Below are positions 12,229-22,084 of a stretch of 64,000 bases of DNA, one piece after another. The DNA lies in assembly GCA_023375785.1 (NCBI GenBank), contig SZWC01004719.1, positions 3,486-67,485 on the forward strand, given 5' to 3'. The notes beneath the pieces are model-generated. The model worked only from the letters and a program-made list of their open reading frames with translations. It was not told the DNA's origin and did not search any database. A program made the position numbers and the translations under genes. This stretch comes from Penium margaritaceum (taxonomy: Eukaryota > Streptophyta > Zygnematophyceae > Desmidiales > Peniaceae). Each line of letters opens with the position of its first letter. The first letter of the stretch is position 1.

Positions 12229-13042
12229 ATGTCAACAAGAACGGCAGAAAATGACAGTGCTTATGATCGAGCGACCCATGATGCAACGACTATACGGGTA
12301 GTTGAAAATGTAGTAGCAGTAAGGAAAATTGAATTGGTAAGAAAATGTCATCTTGTATGGCTAGTCTTGGCCAAGAGATGTTTCCAACGCAAAGCACATG
12401 CATGGTTGGTCCACGTAGAGACAATGGAAGTCAAAGAAATCGAAGCTAAAGTAGCAACCACATCGGCCACACCACCTGGCAAGTTTGCAACGGTTCCAAA
12501 GGTGTTTGCACCACTCATCAAGGACGACCAATTACTAGATGGACCTGATCCGAGCATCAAAAGAAGGGTGAAGGGGACCTATTGGATGAGGGATCACAAG
12601 CAAGAAAAACATAAGAAACAACTGGAAAACATGCTTGGTCAGGGGTTTATCTGGTCATCCACGTCATTCTACGTGGCACATGTACTAATACCTGCTAGAT
12701 GCGGCTGTGCGTGGATTACTGAGCGTTGAATGACATCACCATCACGAACCATTGCCCTTGTCTGTAAATAGACAAAATCTTTGTCAATATTTTCACCAGA
12801 ATTGACCTACATAACGACTGTCATCAAATTTGTGGATCCGATAAGGACATCCAGAAGCTGGTGTTCCCCATCACATATGGACACATTAACTTCATGAATA
12901 TGCCATTCAGTCTCACAAATTCTCCCGCAACATTCATGACGATGATAAACAACATCTTTACATGTATCTTTAAAACTTCATTATCGTATATGTCGACGAC
13001 ATCCTAGTGCACAACCACACCTTGTGTAAACACAATGGAAAT
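12229..13042 (+). pseudogene. Gypsy B reverse transcriptase, 5' part
   Basis: A 166-codon open frame carries the linker and the start of the RT fingers, ending at 12,729 with an opal stop where 'CVDYRALN' would be expected. Downstream pieces are in other frames: DLHNDCHQI, the thumb-side MPFSLTNSPATF and YVDDILVHNHTL. The two catalytic aspartates (DD, about 12,990-12,995) are still encoded, although frameshifts prevent a continuous product. The coding sequence stops at 13,042, at the target duplication GAAAT. Confidence 0.75.
13038..13042 (+). repeat. Target site duplication GAAAT, left copy (element C)
   Basis: GAAAT directly precedes the LTR start TGTAAC and recurs at 26,235-26,239 directly after the 3' LTR. 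Five bases is the usual duplication length for gypsy integrase. Confidence 0.9.
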
Positions 13043-13841
13043 TGTAACAAGGTGCCCACCGTTTTCTGTCATACTCGGGGCCTCGTCCGAGTTTTTGGGG
13101 GTATGCAAGCCCTTTTCCACTTCTTTGGAAATCTAGATCGCGGTCGAACTCACCTATGCTCGACAGCTCATGCGAGGAGGAGGAGGAGCGAGCACGCGAG
13201 CGAGCGCCGACGTGGAGTTCACGCCGGCACTAGGGGGCTTTTTTACCTGAACCCCCATGCGGTGTTCCAAACACGCAACGCGAGTGTGGCTTCCCCCTCT
13301 CGACGGGTAGCGTATCGCATACGCTACTTGCCAAGGGGTTTGTCTCAGAGGCGGGCTCTCGACAGCTCCCGTAGTCAATGGTAGCAGTAACACGATGGCT
13401 GTGACCACATGCCGGTTGCAACACTTCACGGTGGCGTGTGCTACACGGCTACTGATCTCACCGTAAATCTACATACACGGTGACAGCTGGACACATCCAA
13501 GCTATGAGGCTGCTTGCCAAGAGACAATGCGGATTGTCGATCTGGACTATCGACGGTCGGAGACTTCTCGCACAAGACATAGGGTGCATGTAGAGCACCG
13601 ACTTAAGTGTAAGTAGGGCACCGAGCTCAGGTGCAAGTAACTTGTTGTAGCAAGCTAGGGAAGCAGTAGGCTAGGGCCTGGGCTAGCCGGCCTGACTTTA
13701 TAAATACCATGTACCGTGTTCATTCTGATTAACCAGTATTTTCTAGGTCAGGCTCACAAACTTTCTCCAAATCTATCTTTCCGCTGTGACAATGCTCTCC
13801 ACACACCAAGGATTGTTCATTAGAGAGCATACACTCTCACA
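13043..13841 (+). repeat. 5' LTR of element C
   Basis: Starts TGTAACAAGG and ends CTCTCACA, about 799 bp, and aligns along its length with the other three LTRs of the family. A TATAAATA box lies at 13,699-13,706, preceded by the family's repeated AGGTGCAAGTA-type units. The primer site just after it is decayed (CTTATAAGAGCC in place of TGGTATCAGAGC). Confidence 0.88.
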
Positions 13842-14193
13842 ACTCTTATAAGAGCCAGAGCCGACCGTCAGACAGAAGTGTTGCCGGAGCTCTACAAACT
13901 TCAAGGAGCCAAGGCACGGAGTACGCCAGACAATGTCGAGGCTGATTGGGAGGGAGACTGCAGGACCAGATTTTGAAGCCAACGCACGAGCCAACCTCTG
14001 GAAACATTTCTACATTTCCAGAGCATCCACACAGCCTACCTTTCATAAGAGAAAATGGATGACTCCTACGCACTTCAAACACGCCAGTTTGTCACCTCAG
14101 ACTGCCGAATTCCTGCCGGAAAACTTTGTACCGCTGCCTAAACGCTGTCAATTTTTTCTGAGGATCTCTTATGGCCAAAACTTATCCATAGCC

Positions 14194-15080
14194 ATGGAGC
14201 AGGCCCTACAACAGATCGTAGAGGAGCTCGGAGCCCTCAAACACGAGAATGAGTGCCTCAATTGGCAGATGGCTCACTTGAGAGACGCAACTGACGCTGG
14301 AGAGGTTTGAGTGGCCCGGTCAAAGACTCTGCTGAGACCAAAGCCAAAGGCTCCGAAAGCATTCAATCCCTCAGTCAAGGGTGCGAGCATACGGACCTGG
14401 TTATTCGCGATGAACAACTACTTTGGGGCTCTGCTGTGCGCGTGTCATTTGCAGTAACACTGATATGCGGAGCAGCATTGGAGTAGTGGAGGCAGCTGAA
14501 TATTCTGGCCACTCAAGGTGGAGGTGGAAATACAGCTCTGCAACATGCCGTGTTGTGGCAGCGAGGCGCAGGGGAAGCTGGAGCTCGTATGTCGACAACG
14601 TGGGAGCAGTTTGAGCAAGCCGTCAAAGATCGGTTCGATCTCGTAAATGCCTCCATGGTCGCACGTAGTATGCTAAAGCAGTTGAAGTAGATCGGCTCGT
14701 TGCAGGATTACAGGCGTCGTTTCTTGGCGTTGTGCTTGGAGATCGACGACATGAGTAAGCGAAAGATGGCAAACAAATACCTTGACGACTCGAAGGCAAA
14801 AATTCAGCGCACTCTAACACTCTGTGGAATCACGAAGTTCCAGGCGATGATGGCCACTGAATGCTATCAAATACCTTGACACGCTATGCTATCATCTTGG
14901 GGGGTTCTGTGAGAAGTAAGGAAACATCCAGTGTTGAACACAGTACCAACAAACCGACCCCATGGAGATTGACGTAATGCGAGGAGGCCAGCAGTAGAGC
15001 AAGTCGTGTGGTGGGAACTGTTGGATCTGCGGGAAGCCTTGGCACCACAAGGACTCCAAGAAGAAGTAGTAGAGAAACGG
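14194..15080 (+). pseudogene. Element C gag (degraded)
   Basis: Begins with ATG (MEQALQQIVEELGALK), clearly homologous to the 305-codon gag of element D. An opal stop follows after residue 38, a deletion removes bases around 14,435, and several further stops and frameshifts follow. The zinc-knuckle region near 15,010-15,060 reads CWICGKPWHHKDSKK, so the terminal Cys of the CCHC motif is lost. The frameshift heptamer found in D is changed here (GAGAAAC). Confidence 0.85.
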
Positions 15081-15289
15081 TAACCAGTAGTGAGTGGCAG
15101 ACGGCCAATTGTTGGGAAAGCTGTATTCGCATCAGCAAACACCAACCCTGCAATTCCTTCGACAAACAGGGAGCTGCCAAGTGTATTTTTGCGGAGCGAA
15201 GGAAGCAGGAGCATTGAAGGAATCCTCTTGAAAGCCGCAATTCTATCAGTTTGTTCTACGGATGGCGAGGGATACTAGACTTGCCAATA

Positions 15290-16133
15290 GATTCAAGCAT
15301 TGCTGGATTGTGGCACGTCGCACTCATTATTCAGTGACAAGCCTGCAAAGAGGTTGGAGCTTGTACGGCTACCCGAGAAGCCAACTACGTCCAATTTGGT
15401 GCAAGGGGAGTTAGAGTGCAGACTGCCTCTGAAGCCTCTAAGGATCCATCTAGGCAAGCTATCGTGTGAGGTAAACTTTTGCACGTGCTCGATGGACACC
15501 TACGACACCATTTTGGGGTGTGAGTGGCTGCACCGGTGGAATTTTGTTGTGGATTGGGTGTGCATTCAGGTGAAAGCGAAGAAATGCGGGGAGCAAATCG
15601 TTTCTCCGTTGTGGGCAGAGGAGGACTCCAAGGCAGGCAAAGTGCCGCAGTTGAGTTACGTGCAGGTGAAGCGATGTCAGCACAGGGAGGACCAAGTGTA
15701 CCTTTTGTGGGTGCGTCAACAGGCAGCATCTGAAAATGTGGAAGTGTTGGCAGCAAGAAATAAAGCAACAAGAAGGAGAGCAGTAGAAAACACCAGAAGC
15801 AGAGCTGTCGGAAGGCACCAAGGGAGTGTTAGACAGCTATGGTGACGTGTTTCCTGCTGAGCCGCCAAAGGGTTTACCACCAAAGCGAGACATCGACCAT
15901 AAAATTGATCTGGTTCCGAGAGAAACTCCAACGGTACGAGCTGTGTATTGCATGAGCGATAATGAGCTGGGTGAGCTAAATAAGCAATTGGAGGAGCTAA
16001 TGGAGCAAGGATTCATCAAACCATCGGTGTCAGCCGCGCTACACCGCACCTGCTTGTAAAGAAGAAGACAGGAGAGCTGCGAATGAGTGTAGACTATCGC
16101 GCACTGAACAATGTAATGATCGAGAACCAGTAC
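15290..16133 (+). pseudogene. Element C pol, left part (protease to RT start)
   Basis: Carries the protease motif LLDCGTSHSLFSD near 15,300, the conserved DTYDTILGCEWLHRW block near 15,500, and the RT linker ([24 protein letters not shown], in a second frame, near 15,835-15,900). The sequence stops at the codons for N-Q-Y at 16,133, where element D inserted, and resumes at 22,879. At the sites where D has two TAG stops, this older copy keeps CAG (15,648-15,650 here, and the equivalent site in the right half). Confidence 0.85.
16129..16133 (+). repeat. Target site duplication AGTAC, left copy (element D)
   Basis: AGTAC immediately before the LTR start at 16,134 recurs at 22,874-22,878 immediately after the other LTR. 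The interrupted RT codons of element C join across the two copies. Confidence 0.95.
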
Positions 16134-16662
16134 TGTAATGAGGTGCCCCTATTTTTCTGGCATACTCGGGGCCTCGACCGAGTTCCTGGGGGCATCTGGG
16201 CCATTTTCCGTTTTTCGGAAATGTGGCTCGCGGTCGAGCTCACCTCCGTTCGACCGCGACTGCGCGGATGCGGGGATGCACGGACGCGAGGAGGAGCGAG
16301 CGAGCAAATGGAGCACGGCGTGCTCCACACGCCAGGGGCGTGTTTCGCTCGTCGCTTCGCGGCAGCGTTCCGATCACGCCACGCGAGGGTGGCTTTCACC
16401 CTCTCGGCGAGTAGCGTAACGGCGACGCTACCCGCCGAGGGGTTGTTTCGACGGACGGCCCCGGCAACTGCGGCAGTCAACGGCGGCAGTAAAACCGGTG
16501 ACTGTGACCGTGTGACGGTCGCAGTTCTCCGGTGGCGTGCGCAACACGATGACCGCATCCACCGCCGAGAGGCATACGGGAGCAACGAGGCGGCTCACCG
16601 AGAGACAAGATCGACCGTCGATCTCGACGATCGACGGCCGGGGACTTCTCGCACTAAGCATT

Positions 16663-16723
16663 AGGTGCAAGTAGAGCACCAAGTTCAGGTGCAAGCAGAG
16701 AACCGAGTTCAGGTGCAAGTAGC
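16663..16723 (+). repeat. 24-bp tandem units in the LTR promoter
   Basis: Two full 24-bp units (16,663-16,686, 16,687-16,710) and a partial third, each beginning AGGTGCAAG. Equivalent units are present in all four LTRs of this family, just upstream of the TATA box, so a promoter role is plausible; this is inference. Confidence 0.7.
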
Positions 16724-16780
16724 TTGGCGTAGCAAGCTAGGAAAGTAGTAGGCTGAGGCCTGGGCTAGCCAGCCGGACAG

Positions 16781-16788
16781 TATAAATA
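16781..16788 (+). promoter_or_regulatory. TATA box of the element D 5' LTR
   Basis: TATAAATA, preceded by a GC-rich stretch. The same box is at 22,732-22,739 in the 3' LTR and at 13,699-13,706 in element C, while the 3' LTR of C has TATGAATA. Confidence 0.75.
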
Positions 16789-16924
16789 CCCTGTACTCAG
16801 TTCAATCTCATTAACCTGTATTTTCCAGCTCTGGCTTCCAGAAATCTCCAAGTCTATCTTTCTACTGCGACTATGCTCTCCACACACCAAGGCTAAATCT
16901 CCAGAGAGCACCCACTCTCACATC

Positions 16925-16936
16925 TGGTATCAGAGC
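16925..16936 (+). promoter_or_regulatory. Primer binding site, initiator Met tRNA type
   Basis: TGGTATCAGAGC, two bases after the end of the 5' LTR, is complementary to the 3' end of plant initiator methionine tRNA, the usual primer of plant LTR retrotransposons. Confidence 0.92.
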
Positions 16937-17279
16937 CCGAGCCACACGTTGGGCGGAAGCGCTGCCGGAACTCGCAAAACTTCAAGGAGCAAAGGCACGG
17001 ACTACGCCGGACAACGTCGAGGCTGATCGAGAGGGAAATTGCTGGACCAGACTTCGAAGCCAACGCACGAGCCAACCTCTGGAAAATTTTCTATATTTCC
17101 AGAGCGTTCACACGGCCTACCGTGCGCGCGCGGGAGACGACGGGTGACTCCCACGTACTTCGAAGACCTCAGATTTTCGTCCCGGACTGCCGAATTGCTG
17201 CCGAAATTTTTTCGATTGCTGCCGAAACGCTGCCAATTTTTTTCAAATGATCTCCAGTGGCTAAAATTTATCTAGAGCC

Positions 17280-18197
17280 ATGGAGCAGGCCGTGCAGCAG
17301 ATCGTAGAGCAGCTGGGAGCCCTCAAGCTGGAGAACGAGCGGCTCAATCGGCAGATGGCTGATCTGCGGGACGGGACTGGCGCTGGACAGGTTGGGGCGG
17401 CCCGGTCAAGGAGTCCGCCGAGACCAAAGCCAAAGGCTCCGGAAGCGTTCAATCCGTCTGTCAAGGGAGCGAGCGTTCGGACCTGGTTGTTTGTGATGAA
17501 CAGCTACTTTGGGGCTCTGGGTCACCCTCCAGAGGACGATGCTGTGCGTGTGTCATTCGCGGTGATACTGCTACGCGGAGCAGCATTGGAGTGGTGGAGG
17601 CAGCTGAATATGCTGGCCACTCGAGGTGGAGGTGGGAACGCACCTGTGCAACATGCCGTGCTGTGGCAGCCAGGCGCGGGGCAAGCTGAAGCGCGCGTGC
17701 CGACGACATGGGAGCAGTTCGAGCAAGCCATCAGAGATCGATTTGATCTCGTGAACGCCTCCATGGTCGCACACAACAAGTTGAAGCAGCTGAAGCAGTT
17801 CGGCTCGGTGCAGGAGTACACACGCCATTTCTTGGCGTTGTGCTCGGAGATCGACAACATGAGCGAGCCGGAGATGGCAGACAAGTACCATGACGGTTTG
17901 AAGGCAGAAATTCAGCGCACGCTGGCACTCAGTGGAATCATGGAGTTCCAGGCGATGGTAGCCACTGCTGAACGCGTTGACGCGCTACGCCACCATCGAG
18001 GGGGTTTCCGTGAGAAGCAAGAGAATTTTCAGCATCGAGCACAGCACCAACAAGCTGATCCCATGGAAATCGACGCAGTGCAAGGAGGCCAGCAGCAGAG
18101 CAAGCAGCGTGGTGGGAACTGCTGGATCTGCGGGAAGCCTGGGCACCACAAGAAGGACTGTAAGAAGAAGCAGCAGGGAAACGGCAACCAGCAGTGA
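17280..18197 (+). CDS. gag: Element D Gag polyprotein
   Basis: Intact 305-residue Gag. It starts at an ATG after the leader (MEQAVQQIVEQLGALK) with a short coiled-coil-like N-terminus. A retrotransposon-gag capsid domain spans residues of about 60-230 (typical WWRQLN, TWEQFEQAIRDRFD and VQEYTRHFLAL blocks). It ends with a CCHC zinc knuckle, CWICGKPGHHKKDC, near residue 285, and a Lys/Gln-rich tail. The capsid shell packages the element's RNA in the cytoplasm. The TGA stop at 18,195-18,197 lies inside the stem-loop that follows the slippery heptamer, so some ribosomes should pass into pol. Confidence 0.93.
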   Translation: MEQAVQQIVEQLGALKLENERLNRQMADLRDGTGAGQVGAARSRSPPRPKPKAPEAFNPSVKGASVRTWLFVMNSYFGALGHPPEDDAVRVSFAVILLRGAALEWWRQLNMLATRGGGGNAPVQHAVLWQPGAGQAEARVPTTWEQFEQAIRDRFDLVNASMVAHNKLKQLKQFGSVQEYTRHFLALCSEIDNMSEPEMADKYHDGLKAEIQRTLALSGIMEFQAMVATAERVDALRHHRGGFREKQENFQHRAQHQQADPMEIDAVQGGQQQSKQRGGNCWICGKPGHHKKDCKKKQQGNGNQQ

Positions 18198-18219
18198 GTG
18201 GCAGGCGGCCATCTGCTGG
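18176..18219 (+). promoter_or_regulatory. -1 ribosomal frameshift signal between gag and pol
   Basis: The heptamer GGGAAAC at 18,176-18,182 is in the X-XXY-YYZ register of the gag frame. After a 5-base spacer comes a stem-loop: CCAGCAG (18,188-18,194) with CTGCTGG (18,213-18,219), enclosing an inner TGGC/GCCA stem. The gag stop TGA sits in the bulge. The pol frame is -1 relative to gag, and is closed by TAA at 18,161-18,163, so the shift must occur between there and 18,197. Heptamer, spacer and stem agree with known -1 signals; its activity is inferred. Confidence 0.8.
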
Positions 18220-21039
18220 GAAAGCTTCGTCCGCATCAACGAACACCAGTCTCAAAAGTCCTTCGACAACTAGGGAGCTGCCAAGTGTATTGCTGCGGAG
18301 CGAAGGAAGCGGGAGCGTTTCGGGGATCCTCCTGAAAGCCATAATTTTATCGGCTGGTTCTGCGGACGGCGAGGGGCGCCATACTCGCCGGCAGATTAAA
18401 GCATTGCTTGATTGCGGCGCGTCGCACTCATTCTTTAGCGACGAGCTTGCAATGAGGTTGGGGCTTGCACGGCTATCGGGGAAGCCAACTACGGCCAAGT
18501 TGGTGCAAGGGGAGCTAGAGTGCGGACCACCTCTGAAGCCTCTAAGGATCCGTCTGGGCAAGCTGTCGTGCGATGTGAACTTTTGCACGTGCCCGATGGA
18601 TACCTACGATGCCATTTTGGGGCGTGACTGGCTGCACCGGTGGAATCCTGTTGTGGATTGGGTGCGCAGCCAGGTGAAAGTGAAGAAATGCGGAGAGCAA
18701 ATTATTTTGCCGTTGTGGGTAGAGGAGAAGGACTCCAAGGTAGGCAAGGTGCCGTAGTTGAGTTACGTGCAGCTGAAGCGCTGTCAACGCAAGGGGAATC
18801 AAGTGTACCTTGTGTGGATGCGGCAAACGGTAGCAGTTGAAGAGGTGGAAGTGTTGGCAGCGGAGACAAAGCGACCGGAGGGGGAGCAGCAGAAAGCACC
18901 TCTAGCAGAGCTGTTGGAAGGCGTCAAGGGAGTGTTGGACAGCTACAGTGACGTGTTTCCTGCTGAGCTGCCAAAAGGTTTACCGCCGAAGCGGGACATC
19001 GACCACAAAATTGGTCTGGTTCCGGGAGCAACTCCAACGGTACGAGCTGCTTATCGCATGAGCGATAATGAGCTGGGTGAGCTGAAGAAGCAGTTGGAGG
19101 AGCTGATGGAGCAGGGGTTCATCATACCGTCGGTGTCACCTTACGCTGCACCGGTCCTCTTTGTGAAGAAAAAGACAGGGGAGCTGCGAATGTGCGTGGA
19201 CTATCGCGAACTAAACAACGTAACGATCAAAAACCGGTACCCGCTACCAAGGGTCGAGGAGCGGTTTCACCAGCTGAGGGGAGCGCAGTTCTTCAGCAAG
19301 ATTGACTTGCGCTCGGGGTACCATCAGATCCGGATTGCGGAGCAGGATGTGGAGAAGACGGCGTTTTGGACGCGATACGGTCATTTTGAGTACCTCGTGA
19401 TGCCGTTTGGTTTGACCAACGCTCCTGCAACGTTCATGAGCCTCATGAATAGGATCTTCCACCCTCACCTGGACCAATTCGTGGTGGTGTTCCTCGAAGA
19501 CATCCTCATCTACTCTCGAACTCTGGAAGAGCATCAGCAACATCTTCGGCAGGTGTTGGAAATTCTTCGGAGAGAGAAGTTGTTTGTAAAGCTCTCCAAG
19601 TGTGAGTTCAAGAAAAGGGAGGTGGAGTTCCTTGGACACATTGTCAGCGTCAAGGGTCTCCGCATGGACCCTAAAAAGGTGGAAGCAGTGAAGTAGTGGC
19701 CGACACCAACGTGCGTGCGTGACATCCAGGTGTTCCTGGGGTTTGTCAACTACTACCGGAAATTCATCCGGGGGTACGCAGAAAAGGGTGCGCCACTAAC
19801 TCAGCTGCTGAGGAAGGATCACCAGTGGGAATGGGGCGATCAGGAGCAGAAGAGCTTTGAGGAGCTCAAGACTGCCATGTGTGACACTCCTGTTCTGGTT
19901 CATCAGGATTCATCCAAGGAGTACGTCATGGCGACGGACGCAATCGACTATGCCATTGGGGCGGTGCTGATGCAGGATCACGGGAAAGGACCGCAGCCGA
20001 TTGCGTACGCGTCTCGCAAATTGCGAGGTGCGGAGCTGAACTACGCAATCCATGAAAAGGAGATGCTGGCGGTGATCCATGCGTTCAAGCACTGGAGGTG
20101 CTACCTCGAGTCGCGGCGCTGCGTGGTCTTCACGGACCATTACGCCCTGAAGTACCTGAAGACGCAACCGAACCTTAGTCACCGACAAACTCGCTGGATG
20201 GAGTTTCTTGAGGGGAGTTTTGACTACGAGATCCAGTACAAGCCTGGGAAGGTGAACCCGGCAGACCCTCTGTCACGGGGGCCGGACTTGAGCCTCAATG
20301 CCATCTCAGTGCTGATGGGATCTCCAGTCATGCACAGCCTATTCAAGCACGGCTATGGCGTGTACAGTGAGTTCACGGGTGGTGCGCTGAAAGACGGCAC
20401 GTGGGATGGAGTGTATTGGCAAAGGGGTCAAGAGCGGAGGATTGTCGTGCCGGACTATGCGCCATTGAAGCAATTGTTGCTGGAGGAGGCGCATGACACC
20501 CATTACTCGGGTCATTTCGGCTTCGACAAGACGCTAAAAGCCTTGACACGCCAATACTGGTGGTCGTCAATGGCGACTGATTGCAAGAGGTTTGTGAGCA
20601 GCTGCGATGTGTGCCAACGCATCAAGGCGCGGAGGACCAAGCCACCAGGGGAGCTGCAGCCATTGCCTGTACCAGAGAGGCCATGGATAGACATCTCGCT
20701 CGACTTTATTGGCGGGCTGCCTGTGACGCAACAAGGCAACAACACGGTGTTGGTGGTATTGGACCGGTTCTCCAAGATGGCACACTTCATCGCATGTCCT
20801 GAGAACATCATAGCTGCCGGGACAGCTCAACTCCTTCTCAGTCATTTCACCAAGCTGCATGGAGTGCCGCAGTCGGTGGTCTCAGATCGCGATCCACGCT
20901 TCACTTCGCGATTCTGGAGAGATCTCATGGAGAAACTCGGCACGCGGGTGCAACTGACCACAGCATACCACCCACAGAGCGATGGGCAGACAGAGCGCAC
21001 GAACCAGACACTAGAGCAGCTGCTGCGGAGCATGGTCCC

Positions 21040-21658
21040 ACCGGATGGAGAGGGTTGGGAGGAGAAGCTCGGAGTGGCAGAGTTTGCCTACAACTCAGTG
21101 GTGTCAGCATCAACAGGAAAGTCACCGTTTGAGGTGGTCTATGGCCACCAGCCACTGAGCCCAGCCGCCCTTGCTACGGCAACATCTCTTCCGGCTGTGC
21201 AGCAGATTGCTGAAGGGTTTGCCACCACTTGGGACGTGGTGCGGCAACGGCTGTTGAAGGCACAAAAGCAACAGAAGCGGCAGGCTGATAAGCATCGCTC
21301 TGCGGAGGAGTTCCAAGTGGGAGATCAGGTGATGCTGAACTCTGCTAANACCGGATGGAGAGGGTTGGGAGGAGAAGCTCGGAGTGGCAGAGTTTGCCTA
21401 CAACTCAGCGGTGTCAGCATCAACAGGAAAGTCACCGTTTGAGGTGGTCTATGGCCACCAGCCACTGAGCCCAGCCGCCCTTGCTACGGCAACATCTCTT
21501 CCGGCTGTGCAGCAGATTGCTGAAGGGTTTGCCACCACTTGGGACGTGGTGCGGCAACGGCTGTTGAAGGCACAAAAGCAACAGAAGCGGCAGGCTGATA
21601 AGCATCGCTCTGCGGAGGAGTTCCAAGTGGGAGATCAGGTGATGCTGAACTCTGCTAA
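21040..21658 (+). other. Assembly artefact: 309-bp duplication across a single N
   Basis: Bases 21,040-21,348 recur at 21,350-21,658 with one difference seen by eye, and one N (21,349) sits exactly between them. Discounting 310 bases restores the pol frame through integrase into the chromodomain. This pattern fits two overlapping contigs placed end to end rather than a biological duplication. Confidence 0.9.
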
Positions 21659-22070
21659 TCTACAGCTGATGGGAGTTGGGAGTCCAAAACTGAAACCACG
21701 ATGGGTGGGTCCGTTCCGCATTCTGGAGAAGCGGTCGGCCGTCTCATACAAGCTGGAGCTGCCAGCTCACTACACCATCCATCCGGTGTTCCACATCTCC
21801 CTGCTTCGTGCCTATTGCGACCCCAACACCTTCTTCCAGGGTCGCGGGACAGCTCCACCTCCTACTGTCCGGGTCGAAGGAAGTGAGGAGTTTGAGGTGG
21901 AGAAGATTCTGGCGGACCGCCACAGGGGACGACGGCGTGAGTTCCTGGTGCAATGGAAGGGGTACCCGGCTGAGCACAACTCTTGGGAGCCGGAGATCAA
22001 CTTCCATGTTGAGGGTACCAACACTGTTCTCCAGGAGTACCTCAGGCACGCCGGGACGTCGCGCCTCCGA

Positions 22071-22084
22071 CGGGGGGGGGTGAA
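22071..22084 (+). promoter_or_regulatory. Polypurine tract of element D
   Basis: A run of nine G after C, then TGAA, directly before the 3' LTR start at 22,085. This is the expected place for the plus-strand primer. In element C the equivalent is a shorter G run followed by CGAA. Confidence 0.8.

Larger units (their letters stand above)
10900..13042 (+). mobile_element. Ty3/gypsy remnant B, left part (gag to RT)
   Basis: Left half of a decayed gypsy element that was split by the insertion of element C. The gag end has a MEID-type stretch and a zinc-knuckle relic near 11,670 (CCCHGHKGNWDRFG). A protease-like LDKGASYTF lies near 11,965, with Lys where Ser or Thr is usual. The RT N-terminus is in the frame 12,229-12,729 (KKQLENMLGQGFIWSSTS). 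RT motifs with broken frames follow, including PFSLTNSPATFM and an intact catalytic IVYVDDILVH at about 12,981-13,010. The RT reading resumes after 26,234, which proves the split. No LTR of its own was identified. Confidence 0.8.
16134..16922 (+). repeat. 5' LTR of element D
   Basis: 789 bp, TGTAATGAGG to CTCTCACA. It holds two full and one partial copy of a 24-bp unit starting AGGTGCAAGTAGAGC (16,663-16,723), then a TATA box about 60 bases further on. By position the transcript should start near 16,815, making the first part U3. Confidence 0.95.

Noticed and set aside
18755-19696. TAG read as glutamine (altered genetic code), because many TAG codons fall on Gln positions
   Set aside because: The two intact host genes use CAG and CAA for Gln and end with TAA or TGA, older copy C has CAG at the same sites, and other elements also carry TGA at Trp and Arg sites. 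Decay by C-to-T change explains it more simply.
21350-21658. Biological tandem duplication within pol
   Set aside because: The single N exactly at the joint and restoration of the frame on discounting it indicate an assembly overlap.
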